Of a stretch of 64,000 nucleotides of DNA, positions 36,161 to 43,865 are shown one piece after another. Position 1 is the stretch's first letter. The number at the start of each line of letters is the position of its first letter. Origin of the DNA: an uncultured bacterium (GTDB taxonomy: Bacteria; Bacillota; Clostridia; Lachnospirales; Lachnospiraceae); assembly GCA_947643595.1 (NCBI GenBank), contig CANRWP010000011.1, forward strand, positions 1 through 64,000, read 5' to 3'. The notes under the pieces are model-generated. The model made no database searches. It worked only from the letters and a program-made list of their open reading frames with translations, and was not told the origin of the DNA. A program made the translations under genes and the position numbers.

Positions 36161-36815
36161 CGCTCAGACGGTTGCCATGCTGGCGAAAGAGACATGGATT
36201 ACCATTTATATGACGCTCACATCGACGGCGATGGCCTATCTGATCGGACTGCCGATGGGAGTGACGCTGGTGGTGACGGCGAAGGAGGGACTGAAGCCCC
36301 ATCCTGTAGTGTATAAAGTGTTGGATTTTGTGGCGAATATTGTGAGAAGCGTTCCCTTTTTGATCCTGCTCATCATGCTGATACCCTTTACAAGGCTGAT
36401 CGTCGGAAAAAGCTACGGTGCTACGGCGACTATCGTGCCGTTGACGATTGCCGCCGCGCCTTTTATCGCAAGGCTGGTGGAATCTTCTCTGCTGGAGGTG
36501 GATAAGGGAGTGGTGGAGGCGGCCCAGAGCATGGGAGCCAGCAACTGGAATATTATATGGAAAGTATTGCTCGCGGAGGCAAGGGTATCCCTGATCGTGA
36601 ACGGGACGATTGCCCTTGCAACGATTCTCGGGTATTCCGCCATGTCCGGCGCAGTGGGCGGCGGCGGCCTCGGGGATGTGGCGATCCGGTACGGTTATCA
36701 CCGATACCAGATGGGGATCATGATGGTGACGGTGGTGTTGCTTGTGCTGTTAGTGCAGGTGATGCAGTATATCGGTACAAAGATCTCGAAGAAAATGGAT
36801 AAGAGAAACAGATAA
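36153..36815 (+). CDS. metI: methionine-type ABC transporter permease
   Basis: A 220-residue permease with five hydrophobic helices. The EAA loop that contacts the ATPase is seen as VVEAAQSMGASNWNIIWKVLLAEA, and MSGAVGGGGLGDVAIRYGYHRYQ is the hallmark end of MetI proteins. Its start lies in the last codons of metN. A strong terminator follows 8 bases after the stop, so a MetQ lipoprotein must be encoded elsewhere or the pair uses another receptor. Methionine is the default substrate from family; the neighbours do not confirm it, and no SAM riboswitch is visible upstream. Confidence 0.9.
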   Translation: MFDAQTVAMLAKETWITIYMTLTSTAMAYLIGLPMGVTLVVTAKEGLKPHPVVYKVLDFVANIVRSVPFLILLIMLIPFTRLIVGKSYGATATIVPLTIAAAPFIARLVESSLLEVDKGVVEAAQSMGASNWNIIWKVLLAEARVSLIVNGTIALATILGYSAMSGAVGGGGLGDVAIRYGYHRYQMGIMMVTVVLLVLLVQVMQYIGTKISKKMDKRNR

Positions 36816-36823
36816 GATAGATT

Positions 36824-36863
36824 AAATAAAACGCCCCGGCTCACTCGCCAGGGCGTTTTATTT
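36824..36863. terminator. strong terminator after metNI
   Basis: A perfect 13-bp stem (AAATAAAACGCCC at 36824-36836 with its complement at 36851-36863) is extended by an inner GGC/GCC pairing. A-tract and T-tract flanks let it work on both strands. Confidence 0.9.
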
Positions 36864-37193
36864 GCTTTTAAAACAAGGGGGAGATATGAAAAGTGTAATA
36901 GATGCAGGAACCTTTCCGAAATCTTCAATTAAGAAGGTGGGGTAGTATCGGTAGGCTTGTGCCCTGCTCTATGTTTATTATCATAAATGGAAAATGTGTC
37001 AAAAGTGTGGCAGGAATCTAAAAGAAATATTTTTTTTATTAAGAAAATATAAAGGAAAAGAAAAGAATCCAAAAATATGACTTTTTCTGCGCGAAATTTT
37101 ACTCTGGACATGTCTTGCGGATAAACGTATACTGGTATTGTACCCGGAAATAACAGGAATATTCCTGGCGGAAAATGTGCGGCGAGGTGTAAT
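36864..37193 (+). other. AT-rich intergenic region upstream of the ParA gene
   Basis: About 330 bases without a convincing gene. It holds the ParA promoter at 37105-37133 and A/T-rich runs around 37020-37075. A 19-codon open frame at 36886 with an AGGGGGAG sequence before it is not supported by anything else. No parS-like palindrome was recognised. Confidence 0.5.
37105..37133 (+). promoter_or_regulatory. promoter of the ParA cassette
   Basis: TGGACA (37105-37110), a 17-base spacer and TATACT (37128-37133), 60 bases before the ParA start codon. Confidence 0.6.
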
Positions 37194-37982
37194 GTGGGAA
37201 GGACAAAGACCATATGTTTTTGCAATAATAAGGGGGGAAGCGGGAAGAGCACATCCTGTTCCAACATCGGATACGCGATGTCTCTCCTGGGATATAAGGT
37301 GCTGCTGATCGACGGCGACATGCAGCTCAACCTGTCTCTCTCCTTTTTTGGCGAGGATGAGGTGCTGGAGATGGCTAAGGGGGAGAAGAACCTGTATATG
37401 GCGGTGAAGAACGGGCGGGATCTGCAGGATTATATCGTGCCCACTCCATACGAAAATCTGGATATCATTCCCTCCTCGACGCTGATGAGTTCCATCGAGT
37501 ACGAACTGTTCGCGAAGTGGCAGCGGGAGTTTATTTTAAAGAAAGCCTTGAAGAGTGTCAAAGAGTCGGAAAAATATGACGTGATCCTGATTGATGCGCC
37601 GCCCACGCTCGGCGGCTGGGTGATGAACATACTCTGCGCTTCGGATAAGATGATCATTCCCGTGGAGTCAAGCCCCTGGGGACTTTTCGGCCTGGCGAAT
37701 ATGTTTGAATTTCTGGGCGGGGCGAAGGAGATCGCGCCGGAGTTGGAACTTCTGGGGATCGCGATCACGAAGGTGGACGAGCGAAAGAATTATTTCAGGC
37801 AGACAGTGGAGACGCTGCGGGAACTGGAGGATGTAAAAGTTTTTGAAAATTATATCCATGTGGACAGCGCGATAGAATGGGCACAGGATGATTCCAGTCC
37901 CGTTCTTGTGTATAAAAAGAGCAGCAGAAGCGCAAAAGAATATTATGAGTTGGCGAAGGAGGTCATTGCATTATGTCAGTAG
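37194..37982 (+). CDS. orphan ParA-family ATPase
   Basis: A 262-residue deviant-Walker ATPase. Walker A is KGGSGKST (13-20) with the signature first Lys, the A' box is LLIDGDMQ and Walker B is VILIDAPPTLG. Such proteins position DNA or protein cargo by gradients on the nucleoid. There is no ParB gene next to it; instead the next gene, overlapping by 10 bp, encodes a tiny Ala/Lys-rich protein. The start is GTG after GCGAGG. It could be a chromosomal ParA relative for plasmid-like partition or for placing a surface or chemosensory cluster. Confidence 0.9.
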   Translation: MGRTKTICFCNNKGGSGKSTSCSNIGYAMSLLGYKVLLIDGDMQLNLSLSFFGEDEVLEMAKGEKNLYMAVKNGRDLQDYIVPTPYENLDIIPSSTLMSSIEYELFAKWQREFILKKALKSVKESEKYDVILIDAPPTLGGWVMNILCASDKMIIPVESSPWGLFGLANMFEFLGGAKEIAPELELLGIAITKVDERKNYFRQTVETLRELEDVKVFENYIHVDSAIEWAQDDSSPVLVYKKSSRSAKEYYELAKEVIALCQ

Positions 37983-38266
37983 GAAAGGGAAGTATTCAGA
38001 GAGCGGCGAAAGCGAAGGATGCGGCGGAGAAAAAAGAGGTTCTGGTTGAAGCGCCAGAAGAGGAGAAGGAAGAGCCGGTAAAAGAGGCGGCGAAAGAGGC
38101 GGCACTGAAGAAGAAAGCGGCTCCGGCTAAAAAAGCAGCAAAGGCTCCGGCGAAGAAGAAGGAGACGGTGGTGGCAGCGTCCGTGGTCTCCTCGGATGAT
38201 ATCCATGAGAAGAAATTTGAGGCGGTGAGCCATATTTACTGTGAACTGCCGACATATCTTCTGTAG
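37973..38266 (+). CDS. small Ala/Lys-rich protein coupled to ParA
   Basis: A 97-residue protein of unknown family. It begins MSVGKGSIQRAAKAKDAAEK, has an acidic stretch, then a histone-H1-like run of AAPAKKAAKAPAKKK, and closes with a non-repetitive end EKKFEAVSHIYCELPTYLL. The basic repeats suggest nucleic-acid binding, and the ordered end may be a docking peptide. Overlap with the ParA gene implies tight coupling, so it is a candidate partner of the ATPase in place of ParB. Confidence 0.7.
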   Translation: MSVGKGSIQRAAKAKDAAEKKEVLVEAPEEEKEEPVKEAAKEAALKKKAAPAKKAAKAPAKKKETVVAASVVSSDDIHEKKFEAVSHIYCELPTYLL

Positions 38267-38287
38267 AGGACTCAGGGGAGGAGAAAA

Positions 38288-38458
38288 ATGGAAACCTGGT
38301 ATTACGAAGTGGCAAGTATCGAGGGGGATTACGCGAACCTGAGAAGGACGGATATAGCATTGGAGGATCTGAAGCTGGTGGCGAGAGCTTTGCTGCCGGC
38401 GGAGATCACGGAGGGGACAAAGCTGAAATATGAGATGATGCAGTATGAGATATGTTAG
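38288..38458 (+). CDS. 56-residue protein, DUF3006-like pattern
   Basis: A very short ORF (METWYYEVASIEGDYANL, then LLPAEITEGTKLKYEMMQYEIC) starting at ATG 38288 after GGGGAGGAG. The arrangement EGDYA, then LLP, then EGT.LKYE resembles small DUF3006-type beta proteins. It lies 21 bases after the Ala/Lys-rich gene in the same direction and is probably co-transcribed with ParA. Function unknown. Confidence 0.65.
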   Translation: METWYYEVASIEGDYANLRRTDIALEDLKLVARALLPAEITEGTKLKYEMMQYEIC

Positions 38459-38515
38459 CGGAACTCAGATGGGCGTTTCGTATGACAGCTTTGTACGGTC
38501 AGGCGGAGAAATAAG

Positions 38516-39007
38516 ATGGAAAAACTGCATATTTTAAAAGGGAATATGATAGAGTATTACATGGGCGATCCCGCAAGGATCCACCATTTTCTGAAAGTCC
38601 ACAGTTTCGCGAAGCTGATCGGGGAGGAAGAGGGACTGGACGCGGAAACGCAGGAGATTCTGGAGGCGGCGGCTCTGGTGCACGATATCGGGATCAAGAT
38701 CGCGGAGGAAAAATATGGCAGCGACGCAGGTCCTTTGCAGGAGAAAGAGGGGCCGACCGCGGCAAAACAGATACTGGAAAAGTCCGGCTACGCGGGAGCG
38801 CTGATCGACCGGGTATGCTATCTGGTGGGACATCATCACACCTACACAGACATCGACAGAGCGGATTATCAGATCCTCGTGGAAGCGGATTTCCTCGTAA
38901 ATCTTTACGAGGGGAAAGAGAGCAGAGAGGCGATAGAGCATGCGTACGGCAGAATTTTTCGGACCGAAGCGGGAAAGCGGGTGTGCCGGGAAGTGTATGG
39001 ATTGTAG
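38516..39007 (+). CDS. HD-domain phosphohydrolase
   Basis: A 163-residue cytoplasmic HD-superfamily protein. The metal-binding pattern is visible: His29 (KVHSFAKLIG), His56-Asp57 (AALVHDIGIK), a His cluster at 106-108 (VGHHHTY) and Asp125 (LVEADFLVN). This fits small HD phosphohydrolases acting on nucleotides or similar phosphomonoesters. The substrate is not predictable. It follows the 56-residue gene by 57 bases. Confidence 0.85.
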   Translation: MEKLHILKGNMIEYYMGDPARIHHFLKVHSFAKLIGEEEGLDAETQEILEAAALVHDIGIKIAEEKYGSDAGPLQEKEGPTAAKQILEKSGYAGALIDRVCYLVGHHHTYTDIDRADYQILVEADFLVNLYEGKESREAIEHAYGRIFRTEAGKRVCREVYGL

Positions 39008-39052
39008 CATATAACTCTGCAGATCAGAAAGCGGAAGGAAAAGAGTGGCAAC

Positions 39053-39994
39053 ATGACAGGGAAATGGAAGATGATACTGGGCGGCGCATGCATGGCGATT
39101 ATGCTTGCGGGCTGCGGCGCTGTGGGAGACGATACACAGAAGGTCGAGCAGGAGGATACCGCGGATCAGTTTCCGCCGGAAGAAGACGATTCTGAGAATG
39201 AGGAGGCGGACGGAGCGCCGGAGGAAGACCAGCAGGAAAAAACGGATGTGGAGGAGCTGGTGGAGAGTGAAACTTCGGCGGATCGGCCGGCTGTTGTAAA
39301 TATTGAGCATAAGGAACAGGAATATACAGAGGGCGATAAGGTTGTTCTGACCGCCGATTTCGATCAAGTGTCGGTCACGGTGGAGGGAAACGAGGCCGCC
39401 ACGCAGGCGATCATGGCAGAATTTGAGAAGCGGGAGGAGTCGTTTCAGGAAAGTCTTGCGGAGCTTGTCGAATGGGCAAAGGAAGATACGCTCGTGACGG
39501 ACAGCGGCATGTCTTACAGTGAGGAGAAGGGATATGAAGTAAAGAGAAATGACGGTCGTATTTTGTCTTTTTCTACCGGCTCGAGCGGGTTTGAGGGCGG
39601 CGCTCACGGTTATTATATGGAGTATGGCCTCAATTTTGATGCGAAAACGGGACAGGTCCTGGCGATAGCGGATATTGCGCAGGACGAGGCCGCGTTTCAG
39701 GAGATATGCGTGCAGGAGATGCTGCGTCAGTGCGAGGATCTGAGGGCGCAGGGACTCCTTTTTGATGAGGAGATGTTGGATGCCGTAGGCGGCCTGCAGG
39801 GAATCCTGGAAGGCAAGATGGAGGGCGTGGAGTGGTACTTCACGGAGGAAGGCATCTGCTTTATCTCCAACATCTATGAGATCGCGCCCTATGCGGCGGG
39901 GAATTTTCTGTTTGATATTCCCTATGAGATGATCGATGGGACATTGAAGGAGGAGTACAGAGGACGTACCGATCAGAAGGCCGGAGCATCATAA
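39053..39994 (+). CDS. DUF3298-domain lipoprotein
   Basis: A 313-residue lipoprotein: MTGKWKMILGGACMAIMLAGCG has a classic lipobox (LAGC, Cys about 21). A long acidic, low-complexity linker (to about 80) is followed by a DUF4163/DUF3298-like domain, best seen in ILSFSTGSSGFEGGAHGYYMEYGLNFDAKTGQVL. The same domains occur in RsiV (anti-sigma, lysozyme sensing) and PdaC (peptidoglycan deacetylase), but no catalytic deacetylase part is attached here. A surface binding or sensing role is therefore likely. Its 3' end overlaps the end of the opposite-strand YxeA-like gene. Confidence 0.82.
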   Translation: MTGKWKMILGGACMAIMLAGCGAVGDDTQKVEQEDTADQFPPEEDDSENEEADGAPEEDQQEKTDVEELVESETSADRPAVVNIEHKEQEYTEGDKVVLTADFDQVSVTVEGNEAATQAIMAEFEKREESFQESLAELVEWAKEDTLVTDSGMSYSEEKGYEVKRNDGRILSFSTGSSGFEGGAHGYYMEYGLNFDAKTGQVLAIADIAQDEAAFQEICVQEMLRQCEDLRAQGLLFDEEMLDAVGGLQGILEGKMEGVEWYFTEEGICFISNIYEIAPYAAGNFLFDIPYEMIDGTLKEEYRGRTDQKAGAS

Positions 39995-40353
39995 TTGCTC
40001 CGGACAGCGGCTGGCAGTTCCTCATACTGTACTTCCTCCCACGCGGTGACACCGCGGATGGGCTTCACGGTCAGGCGTATATAGGCGCCTTCGGTCAATT
40101 CTTTTGACGCGCTGAATGTGATGTCCTTTTTTTTGCCCTTTTCGTCGAGGGCGGGCAGAGTGTAGGAGTAGGGCAGACTGCCCTGAAAGTTGATTACGCC
40201 GCCCTGGGGATCGATCTGCTCTATGCGGGTGTTGTCGATCTGTGTGTAATAGTAATTATTTCCGGGTTTTGCGAGAATCAGGGTGAAAAGACAGATCAGT
40301 CCCAGTGCGGCGGCGAAGAGTATTGTTGTTTTGAGTATTATTTTTTTCTGCAT
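39973..40353 (-). CDS. YxeA-family small secreted/membrane protein
   Basis: A 126-residue protein with an N-terminal hydrophobic anchor (TTILFAAALGLICLFTLIL). The following domain fits the YxeA/DUF1093 pattern (NNYYYTQID, then YSYTLPALDEKGKKKDITFSASKELTEGAYIRLTVK, then GVTAWEEVQYEELP). Function of the family is unknown; it is a predicted OB-like extracytoplasmic domain. The gene is convergent with, and overlaps by 22 bp, the DUF3298 lipoprotein gene. A plus-strand terminator lies upstream of its start, so the lipoprotein transcript may run antisense through the whole gene. Confidence 0.75.
   Translation of the reverse strand: MQKKIILKTTILFAAALGLICLFTLILAKPGNNYYYTQIDNTRIEQIDPQGGVINFQGSLPYSYTLPALDEKGKKKDITFSASKELTEGAYIRLTVKPIRGVTAWEEVQYEELPAAVRSNYDAPAF
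39981..40003. repeat. hairpin covering two convergent stop codons
   Basis: CCGGAGCA (39981-39988) and TGCTCCGG (39996-40003) are perfect complements with a 7-base loop that contains the lipoprotein stop codon. There is no U-tract on either strand, so it is unlikely to be a complete terminator. Confidence 0.6.
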
Positions 40354-40382
40354 GTGAAGTCTCCTTTTCTGTGATGGGAATG

Positions 40383-40410
40383 CCGGCGCGGTTTGTGCAC
40401 CGGTTTTTTT
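40383..40410 (+). terminator. plus-strand terminator upstream of yxeA
   Basis: CCGGCGC (40383-40389) pairs with GCACCGG (40397-40403) with one mismatch and is followed by seven Ts. The nearest plus-strand gene that it could end is the DUF3298 lipoprotein gene, 390 bases upstream. Confidence 0.6.
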
Positions 40411-40520
40411 GATGGTCTAATGGTATCACGGAAACCTTACGGAAATCTTGCGGGAACCTTTCGGCAAGCTTACGTTTTCCTTTCCTTTCATCGTTATATC
40501 CAGATTGCGGTTGACAGATT

Positions 40521-40558
40521 TAAAACCTATTGAAATAGTATGCAAATTGGTTTATAAT
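40521..40558 (+). promoter_or_regulatory. nifS promoter with Rrf2-type operator
   Basis: TTGAAA (40530-40535), a 17-base spacer and TATAAT (40553-40558). A motif with CCTATTGAAATAG at its core (40526-40538) covers the -35 box. Over 27 positions from 40521 it matches a site at the cysK promoter (43899) at 23 positions. A repressor bound here would block transcription of nifS-nifU. Confidence 0.7.
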
Positions 40559-40586
40559 GAGGGCAGATGGAAGAAAGGAGAGTGTT

Positions 40587-41777
40587 ATGAGGATATATGC
40601 GGACAACGCGGCGACGACAAAGATGTCGAAGGCCGTGATAGATATCATGGCGGAGTGTATGGGAGAGACTTACGGAAATCCGTCCAGTCTCCACAGTTCG
40701 GGTCAGCGGGCGGCAGAGGTGCTGGCCGGAGCCAGGGAGAGCGTGGCACTTGTGCTGGGGGCGGAGCCGAAGGAGATCATCTTCACATCCGGCGGCAGCG
40801 AGGCGGACAATCAGGCGATCCGCTCGGCGGCCAGCTGGGGAAAGAAGGTCGGAAAAAGACATCTGATCTCCACGGCCTTTGAGCATCACGCGGTGCTCCA
40901 CACGCTGAGAAAGCTGGAGGGGGAGGGATTTGAGGTGACGCTTCTGCCGGTGCATGAGGACGGTATCGTCCGGGTGGAGGATGTGAGAGCGGCACTGCGG
41001 GAAGATACGGCGTTGGTCAGCGTCATGTTCGCCAACAATGAGATCGGAACAGTGCAGCCGATAAAGGAGATCGGCGCTCTCTGCAGGGAGAACGGCGTTA
41101 TCTTTCACACGGACGCGGTGCAGGCGGCAGGGCATTTACAGATCGATGTGAAGGAGATGAATATCGATATGCTGTCGCTCTCTGCGCATAAGTTTCATGG
41201 GCCGAAGGGCGTGGGAGCGCTGTATGTGAGGAAGGGCGTTCCCCTGTTTTCGTTTATAGAGGGCGGCGCCCAGGAGCGGGGCAGGCGCGCCGGGACGGAA
41301 AATGTGCCGGGGATCGTCGGGATGGCCGGGGCGCTGGAGCTGGCGGCGGCAAATCTTGAGGAAAAAGGGACATACGAGAGAACGCTGCGGGATGCGCTGA
41401 TAGAAGGGCTGTCGAAAATCCCCCACTCCCGGTTAAACGGAGACCGGGAAAAGAGACTGCCGGGAAACGTGAATTTCTGTTTTGAAGGGATCGAGGGGGA
41501 ATCGCTTCTGCTGCTGTTGGATGCCAGAGGGATCGAGGCTTCCTCCGGCTCGGCTTGTACATCGGGATCTCTGGATCCAAGTCATGTACTGCTGGCGATC
41601 GGCCTGCCCCATGAGGTGGCGCACGGTTCCCTTCGGCTGACTCTGTCCTCGGAAAATACGATGGAGGAAGTGGAATATATGGCGGAGGAGATCGCCGGAG
41701 CTGTGGAATATCTGCGCGGTATCTCCCCGGTGTGGGAAGAACTGGAGAAAGGAGAGAGAAGACATGTTATACAGTGA
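40587..41777 (+). CDS. nifS: cysteine desulfurase (NifS/IscS family)
   Basis: A PLP enzyme of 396 residues that removes sulfur from cysteine and passes it as persulfide to Fe-S scaffolds and tRNA thiolases. The PLP lysine is Lys202 in SAHKFHGPKG and the persulfide cysteine is Cys324 in SSGSACTSGSLDPSHV. The HHAVLHT stretch (His about 100) that contacts PLP is present. Start ATG 40587 (MRIYADNAATT) has AAGGAGAG upstream. It overlaps the scaffold gene nifU by 14 bp and shares an apparent regulator with cysK, which supplies its cysteine substrate. Confidence 0.95.
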   Translation: MRIYADNAATTKMSKAVIDIMAECMGETYGNPSSLHSSGQRAAEVLAGARESVALVLGAEPKEIIFTSGGSEADNQAIRSAASWGKKVGKRHLISTAFEHHAVLHTLRKLEGEGFEVTLLPVHEDGIVRVEDVRAALREDTALVSVMFANNEIGTVQPIKEIGALCRENGVIFHTDAVQAAGHLQIDVKEMNIDMLSLSAHKFHGPKGVGALYVRKGVPLFSFIEGGAQERGRRAGTENVPGIVGMAGALELAAANLEEKGTYERTLRDALIEGLSKIPHSRLNGDREKRLPGNVNFCFEGIEGESLLLLLDARGIEASSGSACTSGSLDPSHVLLAIGLPHEVAHGSLRLTLSSENTMEEVEYMAEEIAGAVEYLRGISPVWEELEKGERRHVIQ

Positions 41778-42189
41778 AAAGGTGATGGATCATTTCAGGA
41801 ATCCGAGAAACCTCGGGAAGATGGAGGACGCGGACGGCGTGGGAGAGGTGGGCAACGCGAAGTGCGGCGATATCATGAAGATATATATCAAGGTGGAGAA
41901 CGATATTATCACGGACGTTTCCTTTAATACATTCGGCTGCGGCTCCGCCATCGCCAGCAGTTCCATGGCCACTGAGATGATCAAGGGAAAACCCATCAGT
42001 GAGGCGCTGGAACTCACCAACAGAGCTGTCGCGGAGGCGCTGGACGGGCTCCCGGCCCATAAGATGCACTGCTCGGTGCTGGCGGAGGAGGCGGTCAGGG
42101 CGGCAGTGAAAGATTATTACGACAGAAACGGGATTCCTTATCACGCGAAGGACTTTTGTGATCACAATTGCGCGCAGTGCGGGGAATAG
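41764..42189 (+). CDS. nifU: iron-sulfur cluster scaffold NifU/IscU
   Basis: A 141-residue IscU-type scaffold on which [2Fe-2S] and [4Fe-4S] clusters are built. The three ligand cysteines are Cys34 (NAKCGD), Cys59 (FGCGSAIASSS) and Cys103 (HKMHCSVLAEEA), with the Asp next to the first as in IscU. The C-terminus has an extra CDHNCAQC cluster, often seen in clostridial NifU-like proteins. It is coupled to nifS and lies upstream of mnmA, a known sulfur acceptor pathway. Confidence 0.95.
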   Translation: MLYSEKVMDHFRNPRNLGKMEDADGVGEVGNAKCGDIMKIYIKVENDIITDVSFNTFGCGSAIASSSMATEMIKGKPISEALELTNRAVAEALDGLPAHKMHCSVLAEEAVRAAVKDYYDRNGIPYHAKDFCDHNCAQCGE

Positions 42190-42197
42190 GGCACGGC

Positions 42198-42226
42198 TTG
42201 CCATTTACAAAGGCGCGTGATAAAAT
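42198..42226 (+). promoter_or_regulatory. promoter of mnmA
   Basis: TTGCCA (42198-42203), a 17-base spacer and TAAAAT (42221-42226). It lies 40 bases before the mnmA start, so mnmA can be expressed apart from nifSU. Confidence 0.55.
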
Positions 42227-42265
42227 GAAAACTGCGAAGAAAATTATAGCGGGGGATTTAATATT

Positions 42266-43384
42266 TTGGCAGAGAACAGAAAACAGGAACAGAAGAAAGC
42301 TCTGATCGCTATGAGCGGCGGGGTGGATTCCTCGGTGGCGGCGGCGCTGATGCAGAGGGAAGGATATGACTGCGCCGGGGCGATGATGAAGCTGCACCGA
42401 AGCGGGGACAGGATGGAAGCGGATGGAGCGGATCAGGAAAAGACCTGCTGCAGTGCGGACGATGCGGAGGACGCGGCTGAGGTGGCGAGGAAGCTTGGTA
42501 TGCCGTTCTATGTGTTTTCGTTCGAGGAGGAGTTCCGCTGTCAGGTGATGGAGCGGTTTGTGAACAGCTATTTAAACGGCGAGACACCGAACCCCTGCAT
42601 CGACTGCAATCGTTATATGAAGTTTGAAAAGCTGTATGAGAGAGCGGAGATTCTCGGCTGTGAAAGAATCGTGACAGGGCACTATGCGAGGATCGACAGG
42701 GAGGAAAAGACAGGCAGATGGCAGATGCGCAGGGCTCTGGATCAGACGAAGGACCAGAGCTATGTGCTGTATCAGCTGACCCAGGAGCAGCTTTCCCATG
42801 TATGTTTTCCGCTGGGGGCGTTGACAAAGGAGCGAGTGAGGGAACTGGCGCAGGAGTACGGTTTTTTCAATGCGGGGAAAAAGGACAGCCAGGACATCTG
42901 TTTTGTACCGGATGGGAAGTATGAAAAATTTATTGAAGAATATACTGGAGAGAAGGTTCCGGAGGGCAATTTTGTCGCGGAGGACGGCAGGCAGCTGGGG
43001 CGTCATAAGGGGATCATCCACTACACGGTAGGACAGCGCAGAGGACTCGGCATTGCCGCCGCCTTTCCATATTATGTGAAGGAGATCAGGCCGGAGAGCA
43101 ATGAGGTGGTGCTTTGTGCGCACGAAGAGCTGTTTCAGAAAACGCTCTACGCCCGGGATGTGAACTGGATATCGATCCCGGAACCGGCGGGGCGGATCCC
43201 AGTGCAGGCGAAGATCCGCTACAGGCACGCTCCGCAGCCCGCCACAGCGGAGATGTTGGAAAACGGTTTGCTGAAAGTCATTTTCGAGGAACCCCAGAGG
43301 GCGATCACAAAGGGACAGTCCGTGGTGTTGTATGATCAGGAACTGGTGCTGGGCGGCGGAAAGATATGCGCTTCCGATACCTGA
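42266..43384 (+). CDS. mnmA: tRNA-specific 2-thiouridylase MnmA
   Basis: This enzyme adds sulfur to uridine 34 of Lys, Glu and Gln tRNAs. It is 372 residues long with the ATP pyrophosphatase loop SGGVDSS (17-23), the first catalytic Cys in NPCIDCN (111) and the second in SQDICFV (about 211). TGHYARI and the C-terminal beta-barrel (HKGIIHYTVGQRRGLGI) are as in the family. The start is TTG with GGGGGAT upstream. Its 3' end overlaps the convergent Rrf2 gene by 49 bp. Sulfur is likely supplied by the upstream NifS. Confidence 0.94.
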   Translation: MAENRKQEQKKALIAMSGGVDSSVAAALMQREGYDCAGAMMKLHRSGDRMEADGADQEKTCCSADDAEDAAEVARKLGMPFYVFSFEEEFRCQVMERFVNSYLNGETPNPCIDCNRYMKFEKLYERAEILGCERIVTGHYARIDREEKTGRWQMRRALDQTKDQSYVLYQLTQEQLSHVCFPLGALTKERVRELAQEYGFFNAGKKDSQDICFVPDGKYEKFIEEYTGEKVPEGNFVAEDGRQLGRHKGIIHYTVGQRRGLGIAAAFPYYVKEIRPESNEVVLCAHEELFQKTLYARDVNWISIPEPAGRIPVQAKIRYRHAPQPATAEMLENGLLKVIFEEPQRAITKGQSVVLYDQELVLGGGKICASDT

Positions 43385-43782
43385 TCGGTCAGATCCGCCA
43401 GTGTGATATGATCGAAGTAATCCCGTATCAGCCGGTCGAGTCCTTTCCACATGTTAAGCGTTTTACACGCGGAAGCCCGGGTGCAGGGCTCCGCGTCCTT
43501 CTCAAGACATGCCACCGGGGCCAGGGTTTCCTCGGTCAGCTCCAGAATGCTTGTCACGGTGTATTCCTGTGGGGCTCTGTTCAGGCGGTAACCGCCGCCC
43601 TTGCCCCGCAGTCCGGTGAGAATCTTTCCCTTTACCAGCAATTTCAGGATGCTCTCCAAATATTTTTCCGATATTTCCTGTCTCGCGGCAATTTCCTTCA
43701 GGGGGATGTAGCTGTCGGTACTTTGCTCTGCCAGATCGATCATAACGCGCAGGGCATAGCGTCCTCTCGTGGATATCATCAT
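43336..43782 (-). CDS. Rrf2-family regulator with IscR-like cysteines
   Basis: A 148-residue winged-helix repressor. The DNA-binding part is STRGRYALRVMIDLA and SEKYLESILKLLVKGKILTGLRGKGGGYRL. Three cysteines at 92, 100 and 106 (ACLEKDAEPCTRASAC) sit where IscR holds its [2Fe-2S] cluster (92, 98, 104), so it probably senses Fe-S status. CymR, the Rrf2 cysteine regulator of Bacillus, lacks this trio as far as I know. It sits between mnmA and cysK and is the best candidate to bind the twin sites at 40521 and 43899. Confidence 0.88.
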   Translation of the reverse strand: MMISTRGRYALRVMIDLAEQSTDSYIPLKEIAARQEISEKYLESILKLLVKGKILTGLRGKGGGYRLNRAPQEYTVTSILELTEETLAPVACLEKDAEPCTRASACKTLNMWKGLDRLIRDYFDHITLADLTDQVSEAHIFPPPSTSS

Positions 43783-43865
43783 GGTGTTTGTTCTCCGTAT
43801 ATCCGAATTTATTTCCTATATTCCTATCATATTACATGGTAATTGAAATAGCAAGAGAAAAAGGT

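Noticed and set aside
36886-36945. 19-codon open frame (MKSVIDAGTFPKSS...) with AGGGGGAG before it
   Set aside because: It lies just after a strong terminator with no promoter of its own that I can see, and nothing supports coding. Noted only as a remote chance of a small peptide.
43790-43850. Possible autoregulatory Rrf2 site (two CCTAT half-sites) before the Rrf2 gene
   Set aside because: The half-sites are in direct, not inverted, orientation and do not match the twin operators well; too weak to list as a site.
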